64,000 bases of DNA from the NCBI RefSeq assembly GCF_018070025.1, contig NZ_JAGPYQ010000001.1, forward strand, positions 2,542,001-2,606,000. The letters run 5' to 3'. Under the pieces are notes generated by a model. It was not told the DNA's origin, searched no databases, and was given only the letters and a program-made list of their open reading frames with translations. The translations under genes and the position numbers were made by a program. Shown in pieces: positions 8,173-17,169 of the stretch. The stretch is from Streptomyces liliiviolaceus. Lineage in GTDB: Bacteria > Actinomycetota > Actinomycetes > Streptomycetales > Streptomycetaceae. How positions within the stretch are numbered: position 1 is the first letter of the stretch; each line of letters starts with the position of its first letter.

Positions 8173-10110
8173 TCAGGGGATCTTCACCCACTGCGCCTTG
8201 CTCGGGGTGCCCTGGTCGTCCGTCACGAACAGCATGTACCAGCCGGACTCGACCAGATTGCGGCTCTTGGGGACGGTGACCTCGATGCCGTCCTTCGTCT
8301 TCTCGAAGTCCAGCGCGATCGACCGCTGGTCGACGTCGGTGACGTGCGTCGAGGCGCTCGGCCGGATCAGCCGGGCCGACTTGATCGACGAGGAGTGCTT
8401 CGAGGTGAACGCGGCCGTCCCGCCGCGCTCGACGGTCTTCGGACCGCCGGAGAGCGTCGGCCGCGACCCCTGGTAGAGGTACGGCGGCGTGTAGATCTCC
8501 ACGCGCTGCTCGAACTTGCCCGGCTTGGTGTTGGCCTTGTCGGCGTAGAGCGAGTCCGAGCCGAAGAACATCACGCGGCCGTCGGGCAGCAGGATCGAAC
8601 CCGAGTGGTAGTTGCGGCCCACCAGCGGGTCGGCGACCCGCTTGAACTCGTTGGTCTTCGAGTCGTACATCCGCGCCTGGAGGATGTTGGTGTCACCGCG
8701 CCCGCGGTAGTCCTCCGAACCGCCCGAGACCAGCACGTCGTCGTCCGGGAGGATCGAGTACTGCGGATAGCGCGTGCCCTTCTCCAGCTCGGGACCGTCG
8801 ACGAACTTCGGGTCGTCGGACAGCAGATCGACGATGCGGGTCTTCTTGCTGGACAGCTTGGACTCGCCGACCCCGCCACCGCCGATCACCATGTACTTCT
8901 CGTCCTGCGCGGGCGGCAGCAGCACCGTGCCCGCGGTCTCCAGGAGCTTCGGGTCGGACATGCCCTTGAGCTTCTTGAACTTGTTCGTCTCCAGGTCCCA
9001 GACGCCCGGGTCACGGCCGACGTCGTCGGGCCCGTAGCCGGCGTTCGCGCCCGAGTAGAACAGCTTGCCGTTCTGCATGAGCGAGATCGCCGGGTAGGTC
9101 GGGAACTGGCGGACGCCGTCGGTGTACGTCCACTTCTTGGTCTTCGGGTCGTACACCTCGTTCTTGCCCGGGACCAGCTGGCCGATCTCGTCCAGGCCGG
9201 AGAGGCTGAGAATCTTGCCGTCCGAGAGCGTGGTGAGCGTCGGGTACCAGCGCGCCTCGTTCATCGGGTCGACCTTGATGTACTTCTCGGCGACCGGGTC
9301 GAACTCGTAGGCGTCCTTGATCCCCTGGAAGTCCTTCTTGTCCAGGGCGAGCTTCTGCGCGATGCCGTACGTGTTGCGGGCGTCCGCGCCCGAGAGGCCC
9401 TGCACGCGGTAGTTGTCCTGCGTGCCCGTCTCGTACTTGGAGCCGCTCTTCTGCGCCTCGACGTAGATCCGGCCGAGGCCCGGTTCGTTGCGCAGGAACT
9501 TGCCGGTGGCCGGGTCGAAGACCTTCTTGGCGCGCTCGACGACGACCGGGTCCTTCGACACGAACGTCTTGCCGTTCTCCTTGCCCGAGAAGCGGGTGCC
9601 CGCGGGCAGGGTGATCGGCTCGTCCGGGTTCTCGTTGTGGACGACCATCAGGCCGCCCGCCTTGGTGATGTCGCCCTTGAGCTTCTCGTAGCGCTTGGTG
9701 CCGCCGGCGATCAGCAGATTGCCGTTGGGCAGCTGGGTGTGGCCCGTGCAGAACAGGTCGGCCGGCGTCGGAACCTTCTTGATCGTCTTCTTGACCGGGT
9801 CCCAGATACGGGTGTCGAACTTCTTCGCGTCGAAGTTGTCCTGGTTGTTCCCCGAACCGGCGATCAGCAGGATCTTGCCGGTGTGCAGCAGCGCGGCGTG
9901 AATGGTGTTCAGCCGGTACTTCTCGGGGAACTCGACTATGTCCCACTTGCCGTTCTCGGCCTTGTACTCAGGTCGGTTGATCTTGTACTCGTGGTACTGC
10001 TCCGACCCGAAGCGGTAGAGCGCGGGTCCGTTCATCCCGGCCAGCGCAAGCACCACCGCCGCACCTATCGCGATGCGGCGGGCACGGCGGCGGCTGGAAC
10101 CGTCTTTCAC
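8173..10110 (-). CDS. glxA: GlxA, mononuclear copper-radical oxidase (galactose-oxidase-like)
   Basis: A 645-residue protein, the size known for GlxA of Streptomyces. An N-terminal RRRARR and hydrophobic helix (residues 7-32) anchor or export it. Kelch-type beta-propeller repeats follow, then a C-terminal DUF1929 domain. The copper-radical site is intact: Cys121 (LFCTGH), Trp288-Tyr289 (ARWYPTL) for the thioether cross-link and stacking tryptophan, axial Tyr501 and ligand His502 (RNYHSGS), and His589 (STHVTDV). GlxA oxidises an alcohol group on the tip glycan made by CslA and is needed for its deposition and for morphogenesis. The GTG start at 10110 has a modest GGGAA site. It lies 100 bp downstream of cslA in the same direction. 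Confidence 0.95.
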   Translation of the reverse strand: MKDGSSRRRARRIAIGAAVVLALAGMNGPALYRFGSEQYHEYKINRPEYKAENGKWDIVEFPEKYRLNTIHAALLHTGKILLIAGSGNNQDNFDAKKFDTRIWDPVKKTIKKVPTPADLFCTGHTQLPNGNLLIAGGTKRYEKLKGDITKAGGLMVVHNENPDEPITLPAGTRFSGKENGKTFVSKDPVVVERAKKVFDPATGKFLRNEPGLGRIYVEAQKSGSKYETGTQDNYRVQGLSGADARNTYGIAQKLALDKKDFQGIKDAYEFDPVAEKYIKVDPMNEARWYPTLTTLSDGKILSLSGLDEIGQLVPGKNEVYDPKTKKWTYTDGVRQFPTYPAISLMQNGKLFYSGANAGYGPDDVGRDPGVWDLETNKFKKLKGMSDPKLLETAGTVLLPPAQDEKYMVIGGGGVGESKLSSKKTRIVDLLSDDPKFVDGPELEKGTRYPQYSILPDDDVLVSGGSEDYRGRGDTNILQARMYDSKTNEFKRVADPLVGRNYHSGSILLPDGRVMFFGSDSLYADKANTKPGKFEQRVEIYTPPYLYQGSRPTLSGGPKTVERGGTAAFTSKHSSSIKSARLIRPSASTHVTDVDQRSIALDFEKTKDGIEVTVPKSRNLVESGWYMLFVTDDQGTPSKAQWVKIP

Positions 10111-10210
10111 TTCAATTCCCGTCTAACTCGACTGACTTGGCCGGCGCGGACCAGGCCTCGTCCCTGGTCCGGCCCCTGGGGTGGGATACGCGGCGCGGCG
10201 GCCGCGCACC

Positions 10211-12235
10211 TCATTCCCCGGACGAACGGTGCCGGCCCCCGAGGGAGATCTGCACGGTCTGGTCGGTGCCCCCGCCCGACGCCCAGCTCGGCTTGTGCTG
10301 GGGCGCGTGCTGCGGCGCCTGCTGCCCGTGCTGGGCCGTGTGCTGAGGTGCCTGGGACTGCTGCGGCTGGAGGGGGATCCGGCTGTCGTACACGGGTGCC
10401 GGGGCGGCCGGGGGCTCCTGGGGGGAGCCGTGCCGGTGCTTCCTGCCCTTCCTGTCCTGCCGCATCATCCAGCGCCAGGCGAACATCGGCGAGGCCGTGA
10501 TGAGCAGTGCGAACGTCGCCCAGATGATCATCGCCGGGTGGGCGTGACCGTAGACGAAGCCCGCGGTGATCGAACCGCTGAAGATCGCGATGAAGTACCA
10601 GTGGTACCGGAACGTCCCGAACCAGGTGTCCGGGCTCGCGGAGTCGCCCTTCGGGGTCACCACGAACTTGCTCTTGCGGCGCAGCATCGAGTCGATGAGG
10701 GCCTTCGCGTACAGCGGCGCCGACAGCGCGGACATGATCATGCCCGCCACACCGCCGGAGCCCTCGGGCTCGTGCGGCGACACGTTGTGGCGGCGGTTCC
10801 AGACGTAGAGGCCGATCTGCAGCGCCGAGGCGTTGCCGTAGAGCATCAGCCAGATCGCCGGGTCGATGTTCACACCCGAGGCGCCCAGACCCAGGAACAG
10901 CGCACAGCTCAGCGCGGCCAGGATCCAGTTGAGCGCCGACATCGGGTAGAAGATGATCATCATCGTGTAGTTGAAGAACTTGCTCGGCGGCAGCGAGTAG
11001 GCGCCCTTCCAGTACTGCTTGAGGATCGTCTCGTACGTACCCCGTGACCAGCGCATCTGCTGGGTGAAGAAGTCCGTCCAGGCGTTCGGGCCCTCACCGA
11101 CCGCGAGGACGTCCGGGGTGTAGACCGAGCGCCACTTCCTGCCCGTCGCCGGGTTCTTGTGGCGGTGGATCTCGAAACCGGTCGCCATGTCCTCGGTGAT
11201 CGAGTCGTACAGGCCGCCGATCTGCTTCAGCGCCTTGATGCGCACGGCGTTCGACGTGCCCACGAACATCGGCGAGCCGTACGCGTTGCCCGCGCGCTGG
11301 ATCAGCGCGTGGAACAGGAACTGCTGCGACTCGGCGGCCTTGGTGATCGGGTTGTCGTAGTTGCCGTAGACCTGCGGGCCGATCACGAAGCCGATGTCCG
11401 GGTCGCGGAAGAAGCCCAGCATCCGCTCCAGGTAGTTCGGCAGCGGGACATGGTCGGTGTCGACGCTGGCGAAGAAGTCGTACTGGTCGCCGTGCGCGTC
11501 CAGCCAGGCGTTGTAGTTGCCGTGCTTGGTCTTGGCGCGGTGCGGGCCCTTCTTCTGGTTCCACTTCGCGACGCCCTTGCGGGAGAAGTGGTGCACGCCG
11601 AGGCGCTCGCAGACCGCCTTCACCTCGGGGTCGTCGCCCTCGTCGAGGAGCCATACATGCATGAGGCCGCGGTGCCGGATCCGCACCGCGGCTTCCAGGG
11701 TCTTCGTCACCATCTCCAACGGCTCCTTGCCGGGCACGAAGGAGGTGAGGAAGGCCACTCTGGTGCCGGTCTCGGGCACCACCGGGATCGGGTCGCGGGC
11801 GACCAGCGTGGCGTGCGCGTTCGACAGCACGTTCATGCAGCGGAACAGCTCGATCAGACCGATCGAGACGAGCATCACCATGTCGAGCGCGGGCAGGAAG
11901 TCGTAGGCGGGATAGTCCCGTTCGGTCCAGTGCGTGGGCTGCAGCAGCCAGGCCAGCAGCACGAGCGACAGCAGCGGGGCCGCGCCCAGCATCAGGGCGG
12001 CGCGCAGCCGGTGCGGCTCCTGCGAGAGCAGCGTGCGGTACTGCACCTTGTACGGCTTGGTCGGGTCCGGCTGCGTGAGAGGACCCGCGAGCCTGCTGTA
12101 GTGCTCGTAGTCGTATCTCGGCAGGTTCTTCTTGATTCTGCGGAAAGTGCCGGTCCGCGTCTGTGACGGCACCCTCAGCTGGGTGGTCTCGGACGGGTCG
12201 GAGTTCTGCCGGGCGCCCGTCGGCGTCGACGTCAT
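10211..12235 (-). CDS. cslA: CslA, cellulose synthase-like glycosyltransferase (GT2)
   Basis: A 674-residue membrane glycosyltransferase. Two N-terminal membrane helices (about residues 78-98 and 117-135) precede the cytosolic GT2 domain with the substrate-binding SVDTDH (Asp259, Asp261), the catalytic-base SITEDMATG (Asp349) and the product-gripping QQMRW (392-396). Four or more C-terminal helices form the export channel. The end is Gln/Pro/His-rich. CslA polymerises a beta-glucan at hyphal tips from UDP-sugar; it is known in Streptomyces to partner with GlxA. The ATG at 12235 has a GGGGGGA site. Upstream lies a 312-bp gene-free region that must hold its promoter. Confidence 0.95.
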   Translation of the reverse strand: MTSTPTGARQNSDPSETTQLRVPSQTRTGTFRRIKKNLPRYDYEHYSRLAGPLTQPDPTKPYKVQYRTLLSQEPHRLRAALMLGAAPLLSLVLLAWLLQPTHWTERDYPAYDFLPALDMVMLVSIGLIELFRCMNVLSNAHATLVARDPIPVVPETGTRVAFLTSFVPGKEPLEMVTKTLEAAVRIRHRGLMHVWLLDEGDDPEVKAVCERLGVHHFSRKGVAKWNQKKGPHRAKTKHGNYNAWLDAHGDQYDFFASVDTDHVPLPNYLERMLGFFRDPDIGFVIGPQVYGNYDNPITKAAESQQFLFHALIQRAGNAYGSPMFVGTSNAVRIKALKQIGGLYDSITEDMATGFEIHRHKNPATGRKWRSVYTPDVLAVGEGPNAWTDFFTQQMRWSRGTYETILKQYWKGAYSLPPSKFFNYTMMIIFYPMSALNWILAALSCALFLGLGASGVNIDPAIWLMLYGNASALQIGLYVWNRRHNVSPHEPEGSGGVAGMIMSALSAPLYAKALIDSMLRRKSKFVVTPKGDSASPDTWFGTFRYHWYFIAIFSGSITAGFVYGHAHPAMIIWATFALLITASPMFAWRWMMRQDRKGRKHRHGSPQEPPAAPAPVYDSRIPLQPQQSQAPQHTAQHGQQAPQHAPQHKPSWASGGGTDQTVQISLGGRHRSSGE

Positions 12236-12547
12236 GAGTCATCCCCCCACACGCGAGTTTCCACGTGCTCGTTGTTCCCTTCGCCGGCCGGTCCCCCTGA
12301 ACCCGCACAGGCGTATCAACAGCAGGCCCCCGTCACCACATCATCCACACACCTTATAGACATGGCGGAGCGGCCTTCCGGTTGCATGATGCCCCCCTCG
12401 ACATCCGTTCATTGACAGGGCCCCAATCCCCGCCTTCGCACGCAACCGCTTTCATGCCCCCAACTGCGCTGTAACCGCAGCCTCTTGTTGCCCAGGGTTC
12501 TATGCCGTTCATCATGATCGCAAGATGCGAAACACGGTGTTTACCGG
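12236..12547. other. Gene-free promoter region of cslA
   Basis: 312 bp with no credible gene, lower in GC than its surroundings. On the minus strand a TATAAG hexamer (plus-strand CTTATA at 12353-12358) could be a -10 element for cslA. No clear operator was recognised. Confidence 0.5.
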
Positions 12548-13258
12548 TCATACGCGCTCATTGGGGAGCCTGCTGGTCTCGTTCGGTACCGTTGCTGTCA
12601 ACCGCGTACGGATGTTGCCGAAGTGTTCTCTTATTGCGTCCTCGGCCCGCCCCGGATCACCGGAGCGCACCGCGTCGAGAATCTCCCGGTGTTGCCGGCA
12701 GGTGACCTTCGGATCCTGCGGAAGTTCCACGAGATCCGTGCGTACGCGGTGGAAGGCGTCCCAGAACGCCTCCAGGAGTTCACTCAGCAGCAGGTTGCCC
12801 AGACCCCGGTAGAGGGTGGCGTGAAACGCGCGGTCGGTCTCGGCGAGACCCGCTCCCGCGGTGGCCTCGGCCTCCATGCGCTCGACCAGTGCGTCCAGAG
12901 CGGCCAGATCGTCCGGCGGGACGTGGCCCGCCAGGCGTGAGACCAGGCCGGTCTCCACTGCCTCGCGCAGTTGCAGGAGCTGCAGGAGGCTGTCCTCGCC
13001 GCGGTAGTGCCCGGCGACCGTGCGGAAGGCCAGGCCCTCGATCATCGGGGCCATGGACATCGGTCCGACGTAGGTGCCGAAGCCGTGCCGGATCTCTACG
13101 ATGCCCATCGCCTGGAGAGCCTTGAGGGCCTCGCGCACGGAGTTCCGGCTGGCGCCGAGCAGCTCCATGAGGTCGGGCTCGGTCGGCAGTACGGCGCCCG
13201 AGGGCAGCCGACGGTCGATGATGAGCTTCTTGATCTGCTCCTGGAGGTCGCGCGCCAT
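12548..13258 (-). CDS. GntR-family (FadR subfamily) transcriptional regulator
   Basis: A 236-residue repressor-type protein. The N-terminal winged helix covers residues 1-70 with LPTEPDLMELLGASRNSVREALKAL, and the C-terminal FCD ligand domain (residues 90-215) is all-helical, with the metal-binding aspartate/histidine pattern FHATLYRGLGN and CRQHREILDAV. FadR-type FCD proteins sense organic acids or related metabolites. Start ATG at 13258; upstream sit a strong hairpin and tRNA-Lys, so it has its own promoter in that gap. It lies upstream of cslA in the same direction but more than 300 bp away, so it need not regulate the tip-glycan genes. Confidence 0.88.
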   Translation of the reverse strand: MARDLQEQIKKLIIDRRLPSGAVLPTEPDLMELLGASRNSVREALKALQAMGIVEIRHGFGTYVGPMSMAPMIEGLAFRTVAGHYRGEDSLLQLLQLREAVETGLVSRLAGHVPPDDLAALDALVERMEAEATAGAGLAETDRAFHATLYRGLGNLLLSELLEAFWDAFHRVRTDLVELPQDPKVTCRQHREILDAVRSGDPGRAEDAIREHFGNIRTRLTATVPNETSRLPNERV

Positions 13259-13307
13259 GGCGAGAGGGTAGCGGGCCGTAAGGGTTCGGCCATACGCGAA
13301 GAGGCTC

Positions 13308-13342
13308 CCCGCTCGGTGCGGGGAGCCTCTTCGTTACTTCTC
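13308..13342. terminator. Terminator downstream of tRNA-Lys (copy 1)
   Basis: GAAGAGGCTCCCCGC and its exact complement form a 15-bp stem with a 5-nt loop between the tRNA and the GntR gene on the minus strand. It ends the tRNA transcript. Confidence 0.85.
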
Positions 13343-13364
13343 GTGTCTCTTCTTGTCCTTCTTG

Positions 13365-13438
13365 TGCGCCGCCAGGGACTCGAACCCCGGACCCGCTGAT
13401 TAAGAGTCAGCTGCTCTAACCAACTGAGCTAGCGGCGC
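13365..13438 (-). tRNA. tRNA-Lys (CTT), copy 1
   Basis: A 74-nt cloverleaf on the minus strand. The acceptor strands GCGCCGC and GCGGCGC pair, the anticodon loop is CTCTTAA (anticodon CTT, lysine), and the T-arm carries GGTTCGAGTCC. The 3' CCA is not encoded. It is identical to two further copies in this window. Confidence 0.97.
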
Positions 13439-13500
13439 GGGTGGCTGTCGCCGACGAGAACTCTACCGGACCTTTGCGGGGCGGTTGACCGGGGGATTTC

Positions 13501-13620
13501 GGCTGCGGGTCCGGTGGGGGTTGCTCGCGCAGTTCCCCGCGCCCCTGAAAGGCGGGGCTGCGCCCCTGCCCACCCAGGGGCGCGGGGAACTGCGCGGCCC
13601 GCCCCCACCGGAGCCGCAGC
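13501..13620. repeat. Dispersed GC-rich intergenic repeat, copy 2 (inverted pair)
   Basis: A long imperfect palindrome. GGTGGGGGTTGCTCGCGCAG and the core GTTCCCCGCGCCCCT are mirrored by AGGGGCGCGGGGAAC and CCCGCCCCCACCGG around a GCGGGGCTGCGCCCC loop. It lies between tRNA-Lys and the NlpC/P60 gene. Confidence 0.85.
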
Positions 13621-13732
13621 CGACGACGAATACATCATTCGGACCGTCAACATGCGGTCCGAGCAACACGTTGCGAAACTGACGCACGTGCAGAAGCGCG
13701 GAAATCTCAGACAGGACGACGACGGGAAAAGC

Positions 13733-15094
13733 ATGTCCGCTCCGGCATTCGAGGAATTCGATCCCGAGAGCGACTGCGACTGCCCCGGATGCACCCACTG
13801 GCGGCGCGTACTGCCGCATTCCAGGACCGGCGGACACGGCGGCCACCCGGCCGCGCTCTCCCCCGTGGCGCTGGCCCTCGTCGCGGCCACCGGCACGGTG
13901 CTCGGCGCGGCGGGCGCCACCCCCGCCGTCGCCGCCGCACACGCCCCACAGCGGCCCGGCGCCCCCGCGGCCGACGACCCCGGCACGCCCCAGGGCGGCA
14001 CGACCCCGCTGCACGGCCCCGGCGGGGTGCCGGCCAGGATCAAGGCGCCCGGGACGACCCGGGCCGAGATCATCAACCGGGCCAGGGAGTGGGTCGCCGC
14101 GCAGGTGCCCTACAACATGGGCGCGTACTGGTCCGACGGCTACCGCCAGGACTGTTCCGGCTTCGTCTCGATGGCCTGGAACCTCGGCGGGAACGAATGG
14201 ACGGGCAGCCTCGACAAGTACGGCGTCCGCGTCGCCCGCAGCGATCTCCAGCCGGGGGACATCCTGCTCTTCCACAATCCGTCCGACCCCGAGAAAGGGT
14301 CCCACGTCGTGATTTTCGGCGGCTGGACGGATTACACGCAGAGCCAATACATCGCGTACGAGCTGACGCGTCCGCACGCCCGCAGGCAGGCCACTCCTTA
14401 CGCCTACTGGAGCAATTCGGACCGCTATCTCGCGTACCGCTACAAGGGGCTCAAGCCGGAGCCGGGCAAGGGCGGCACCGGCACCGGTACGGGTACCGGC
14501 ACGTCCGTCACCTCTCCGGCCGGGGCCGGCTATCCCGGCGCCGCCGCCTTCGGGCCCGGCGCGAACAACGCGTACGTCACCCGGCTGGGGCGGATGCTCG
14601 TCGCGCGGGGCGCGGGGAGTTTCTACAGCTCGGGGCCCGGGCCGCGCTGGACGGACGCGGACCGGCGGGCGACCCGGGCGTTCCAGCAGGCACAGGGCTG
14701 GACCGGGGCCGACGCCGACGGGCTGCCGGGGCCGACGACCTGGTCGTACCTGGTGAACGGGAAGGGCCGGGACGTCCGGGCCGCGAGCGCGGGCAGCCCC
14801 GGCACTTCCGCGAAACCCCCGGCCGGCGATGTCGCCTCGCACGGCGTCCCCGGCTATCCCGGGCGGGCGATGTTCCGGCCCGGTGCCGACAACGACCACG
14901 TCACCCGGCTGGGGAGGCAACTGGTGAAGAAGGGGTTCGGCAAGCACTACACGCGGGGCCCGGGATCGCGCTGGGGCGAGGGCGACCGGCGCAACGTCGA
15001 GGCGTTCCAGCGCGCGCAGGGGTGGCGCGGCGGGGCGGCGGACGGCTACCCGGGGCCGGAGACCTGGCGACGGCTCTTCGCCGAAACCTCCTAG
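13733..15094 (+). CDS. Secreted NlpC/P60 endopeptidase with two peptidoglycan-binding-like domains
   Basis: A 453-residue wall-associated enzyme. After a cysteine-rich head (DCDCPGC) and a signal-like helix, an NlpC/P60 domain shows catalytic Cys141 (YRQDCSGFVSMAW) and His191 (GSHVVIFGGW). A GTGTGTGT linker then leads to two tandem homologous units of about 75 residues (PGANNAYVTRLGRMLV... and PGADNDHVTRLGRQLV...), each ending in a peptidoglycan-binding-1-like AFQ.AQGW...DG.PGP.TW pattern. NlpC/P60 enzymes cut stem-peptide bonds. The start is uncertain: an in-frame ATG at 13652 would add 27 residues; the 13733 start has a weak GGGAAAA site. It may form a unit with the SPFH gene downstream. 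Confidence 0.85.
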   Translation: MSAPAFEEFDPESDCDCPGCTHWRRVLPHSRTGGHGGHPAALSPVALALVAATGTVLGAAGATPAVAAAHAPQRPGAPAADDPGTPQGGTTPLHGPGGVPARIKAPGTTRAEIINRAREWVAAQVPYNMGAYWSDGYRQDCSGFVSMAWNLGGNEWTGSLDKYGVRVARSDLQPGDILLFHNPSDPEKGSHVVIFGGWTDYTQSQYIAYELTRPHARRQATPYAYWSNSDRYLAYRYKGLKPEPGKGGTGTGTGTGTSVTSPAGAGYPGAAAFGPGANNAYVTRLGRMLVARGAGSFYSSGPGPRWTDADRRATRAFQQAQGWTGADADGLPGPTTWSYLVNGKGRDVRAASAGSPGTSAKPPAGDVASHGVPGYPGRAMFRPGADNDHVTRLGRQLVKKGFGKHYTRGPGSRWGEGDRRNVEAFQRAQGWRGGAADGYPGPETWRRLFAETS

Positions 15095-15149
15095 GGGGTT
15101 GTTCCACCGGCACGACGGTTCTTCCTGGCGCGGAGGCACGGAGGCACAT

Positions 15150-16370
15150 ATGAGTACGACGACCACTTCACACTCGCCGGAGTCCGAGGGGCCGCCCGAG
15201 GCGGGCGGCCGGGACACCGGCGGACGCGACATCGGCGGACGCGACACCGGCGGTCGGGAGACGGGTGGCCGCGGGGCTCGGGTCATCCACAACGAGGCGA
15301 CCACCGAGATCCCGGTCCACCTGCTCTTCCGTGACGAGCCCGGACCGGTGTCCGTGGCACTGGCGCCCGCGGTGGTGAGCCGTCGGCGCGGTACGGGCGA
15401 GCAGCCGCGGATCGCCCGGCGCACCCCCGCCCCGCTGCGGCCGAGGCCCACGCCCGAGGTCGACCCGGACCTGGTCGAGCGGCCCGCACGGGTGCTGCCG
15501 GGCCTGGCCGGGGTGCTGGCGGGCGCCGTGGGGACGACCGGGTGCGTCCTGGCGTCCTGGTGGGCGGGCGTCCTGCCGCCGCTCGCCGTGGACGCGCTGG
15601 GACTGCCGGCGCACACCGGTGCCGGGCTCGGCGGACCGCAGTGGGCGGCGCTCGCGGGAGGCGGGGCGCTCGCGCTGTTCGGGTTCGGCGGGCTGGCCCG
15701 CGGCCGGACCGGACGCGCCTGGGTGCTCGGCCTCTTCGGCCGCTACCGGGGCACGGTCCGGCGCACCGGACTCATGTGGGTCAACCCGCTGGTGCTGCGC
15801 CGCCGGATCGACGTACGGCTGCGACACTGGCGCAGCGAGCCGATGCCCGCGGTCGACGCGAACGGGGTCGCGCTGCGGGTCGTGGTGCTCGTCGTCTGGC
15901 GGGTGCGGGACACCGCCCGCGCCGCGCTCGGCGTCGAGGACCACCAGCTGTATCTGCGCGAGTGCGTGGAGGCGGCGCTCGCCCGGGTGCTCGCGCAACT
16001 GCCGGTCGATCTCTCCCCGAACGCGCCGGGCGGCGCGGACTCCGCGACCCTGCGCAACACGGAGGCCGTCAGCGACGCGCTGACCCGGCTGGTGGCGGCG
16101 GAGGCGGCGGCGGTCGGGCTCCAGGTGTACTCGGCGCAGCCGCTCGGGGTGGAGTACGCGCCCGAGATCGCCGCCGTGATGCAGCGCCGCCGGATCGCGG
16201 CCCTGGACGCCCAGCACCGCGACACGGTCCTCACCTCGGTCGTCGACTCCGTCGAGGACACGGTGACCCGGCTGACCCTGCGCGGACTCGTCGAGCTGGA
16301 CGACTACGAGCGCAAGGCCCTGGTGAAGGACCTGACGGTGGCGTTCTATACGGGGCATGGAGATCGATGA
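15150..16370 (+). CDS. SPFH/Band 7 (stomatin-like) membrane protein
   Basis: A 406-residue protein. The N-terminus has five tandem GGRDT-like repeats (residues 18-41), then a charged linker, two hydrophobic helices (about residues 117-138 and 164-182) and a C-terminal SPFH/Band 7 domain (about residues 205-375) with the typical IDVRLRHWRSEPMPAVDANGVAL strand and a helical tail. SPFH proteins oligomerise at membranes and organise micro-domains or proteases; what this one does is unknown. ATG at 15150 with GGAGGC upstream. The last 14 bp overlap the start of the kinase gene, so the two are translationally linked. Confidence 0.82.
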   Translation: MSTTTTSHSPESEGPPEAGGRDTGGRDIGGRDTGGRETGGRGARVIHNEATTEIPVHLLFRDEPGPVSVALAPAVVSRRRGTGEQPRIARRTPAPLRPRPTPEVDPDLVERPARVLPGLAGVLAGAVGTTGCVLASWWAGVLPPLAVDALGLPAHTGAGLGGPQWAALAGGGALALFGFGGLARGRTGRAWVLGLFGRYRGTVRRTGLMWVNPLVLRRRIDVRLRHWRSEPMPAVDANGVALRVVVLVVWRVRDTARAALGVEDHQLYLRECVEAALARVLAQLPVDLSPNAPGGADSATLRNTEAVSDALTRLVAAEAAAVGLQVYSAQPLGVEYAPEIAAVMQRRRIAALDAQHRDTVLTSVVDSVEDTVTRLTLRGLVELDDYERKALVKDLTVAFYTGHGDR

Positions 16371-17010
16371 CCCCCGCACCCTCGAAGGCCTCGCCGCGGA
16401 CGCCTGGAGCCTGACCGAGGGCACCCCGCGTGCCGTGCTGGGCCTGGCCGGGCCGCCCGGTGCCGGCAAGTCCACGCTCGCCCGCGCCCTGGTCGCGCAC
16501 CTCGGTGAGGGCGCCGCCTATCTGCCGCTCGACGGCTTCCACCTCTCCAACGCCCAGCTGGAACGCCTCGGCCTGACCGCCCGCAAGGGCTCCGAGCCGA
16601 GCTTCGACGTGTGGGGTTACGTCGATCTGCTGCGCCGGGTCCTCGACGAGACCGTCCGCGACATCTACGTACCGGACTACGACCGCACGCTCCACGAGCC
16701 CGTCGCCGCACGGCATCTGGTGCCCGTGGCCGCCCGGCTCGTCGTCACCGAGGGCAACTATCTCGCCTGCGATCTGCCGGGATGGCGGGACGCACAGGTG
16801 CTCATGGGGGAGTGCTGGTACGTGGAGACGCCGGGGGGCGTGCGGCACAAGAGGCTGGTGGAGCGGCAGTTGGCGGGTGGGAGGGACGAGGCGCAGGCGC
16901 GGGACTGGGTGGCCACCAACGACGATCCGAACGGACGGCTGGTGGAGAAGTCGCGGGACCGGTGCCGGCGGGTCCTCTCCACGATTGGTATGGACCCATC
17001 CGGCTTTTGA
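16357..17010 (+). CDS. Nucleoside/nucleotide kinase family protein (PRK/uridine-kinase-like)
   Basis: A 217-residue cytosolic P-loop kinase. The Walker A motif LAGPPGAGKSTLA sits at residues 31-42. DGFHLSNAQLERLG is the substrate-binding motif of the phosphoribulokinase/uridine kinase/pantothenate kinase group, and a lid segment with PDYDRTLHEP follows. The length and the late VTEGNYLACD motif match small sugar or nucleoside kinases of actinobacteria that lack an assigned substrate. It starts inside the SPFH gene (14-bp overlap), so expression is coupled. A membrane scaffold coupled to a small kinase is an unusual pair. Confidence 0.85.
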   Translation: MEIDDPRTLEGLAADAWSLTEGTPRAVLGLAGPPGAGKSTLARALVAHLGEGAAYLPLDGFHLSNAQLERLGLTARKGSEPSFDVWGYVDLLRRVLDETVRDIYVPDYDRTLHEPVAARHLVPVAARLVVTEGNYLACDLPGWRDAQVLMGECWYVETPGGVRHKRLVERQLAGGRDEAQARDWVATNDDPNGRLVEKSRDRCRRVLSTIGMDPSGF

Positions 17011-17056
17011 CGCGGACTTGATATGGACACAGCCAAGTCCTGGCAATAATCTGGTA

Positions 17057-17072
17057 CTTGGTCTAGACCTGA
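17057..17072. promoter_or_regulatory. DasR-responsive-element-like operator upstream of the LPMO gene
   Basis: The palindrome GGTCTAGACC (17060-17069) sits about 100 bp upstream of the chitin-binding protein start. The 16-mer CTTGGTCTAGACCTGA matches about 12 of 16 positions of the known DasR element ACTGGTCTAGACCAGT. DasR represses chitin and N-acetylglucosamine genes in Streptomyces, so control of this LPMO by DasR is a sound inference. Confidence 0.7.
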
Positions 17073-17169
17073 ATCATCGGCTCGACTTCACCTTCGTCCT
17101 CACCTTCACGCATCGCGATGCGCACGCACGGCTCACGGAACTTCCCCCACGTTCTCCAGGAGCGGCAGC

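Noticed and set aside
15202..15272. Tandem GGRDT-coding repeat as a CRISPR-like or VNTR array
   Set aside because: Units are 15-18 bp without spacers and are in frame in a coding sequence; a protein repeat explains them.
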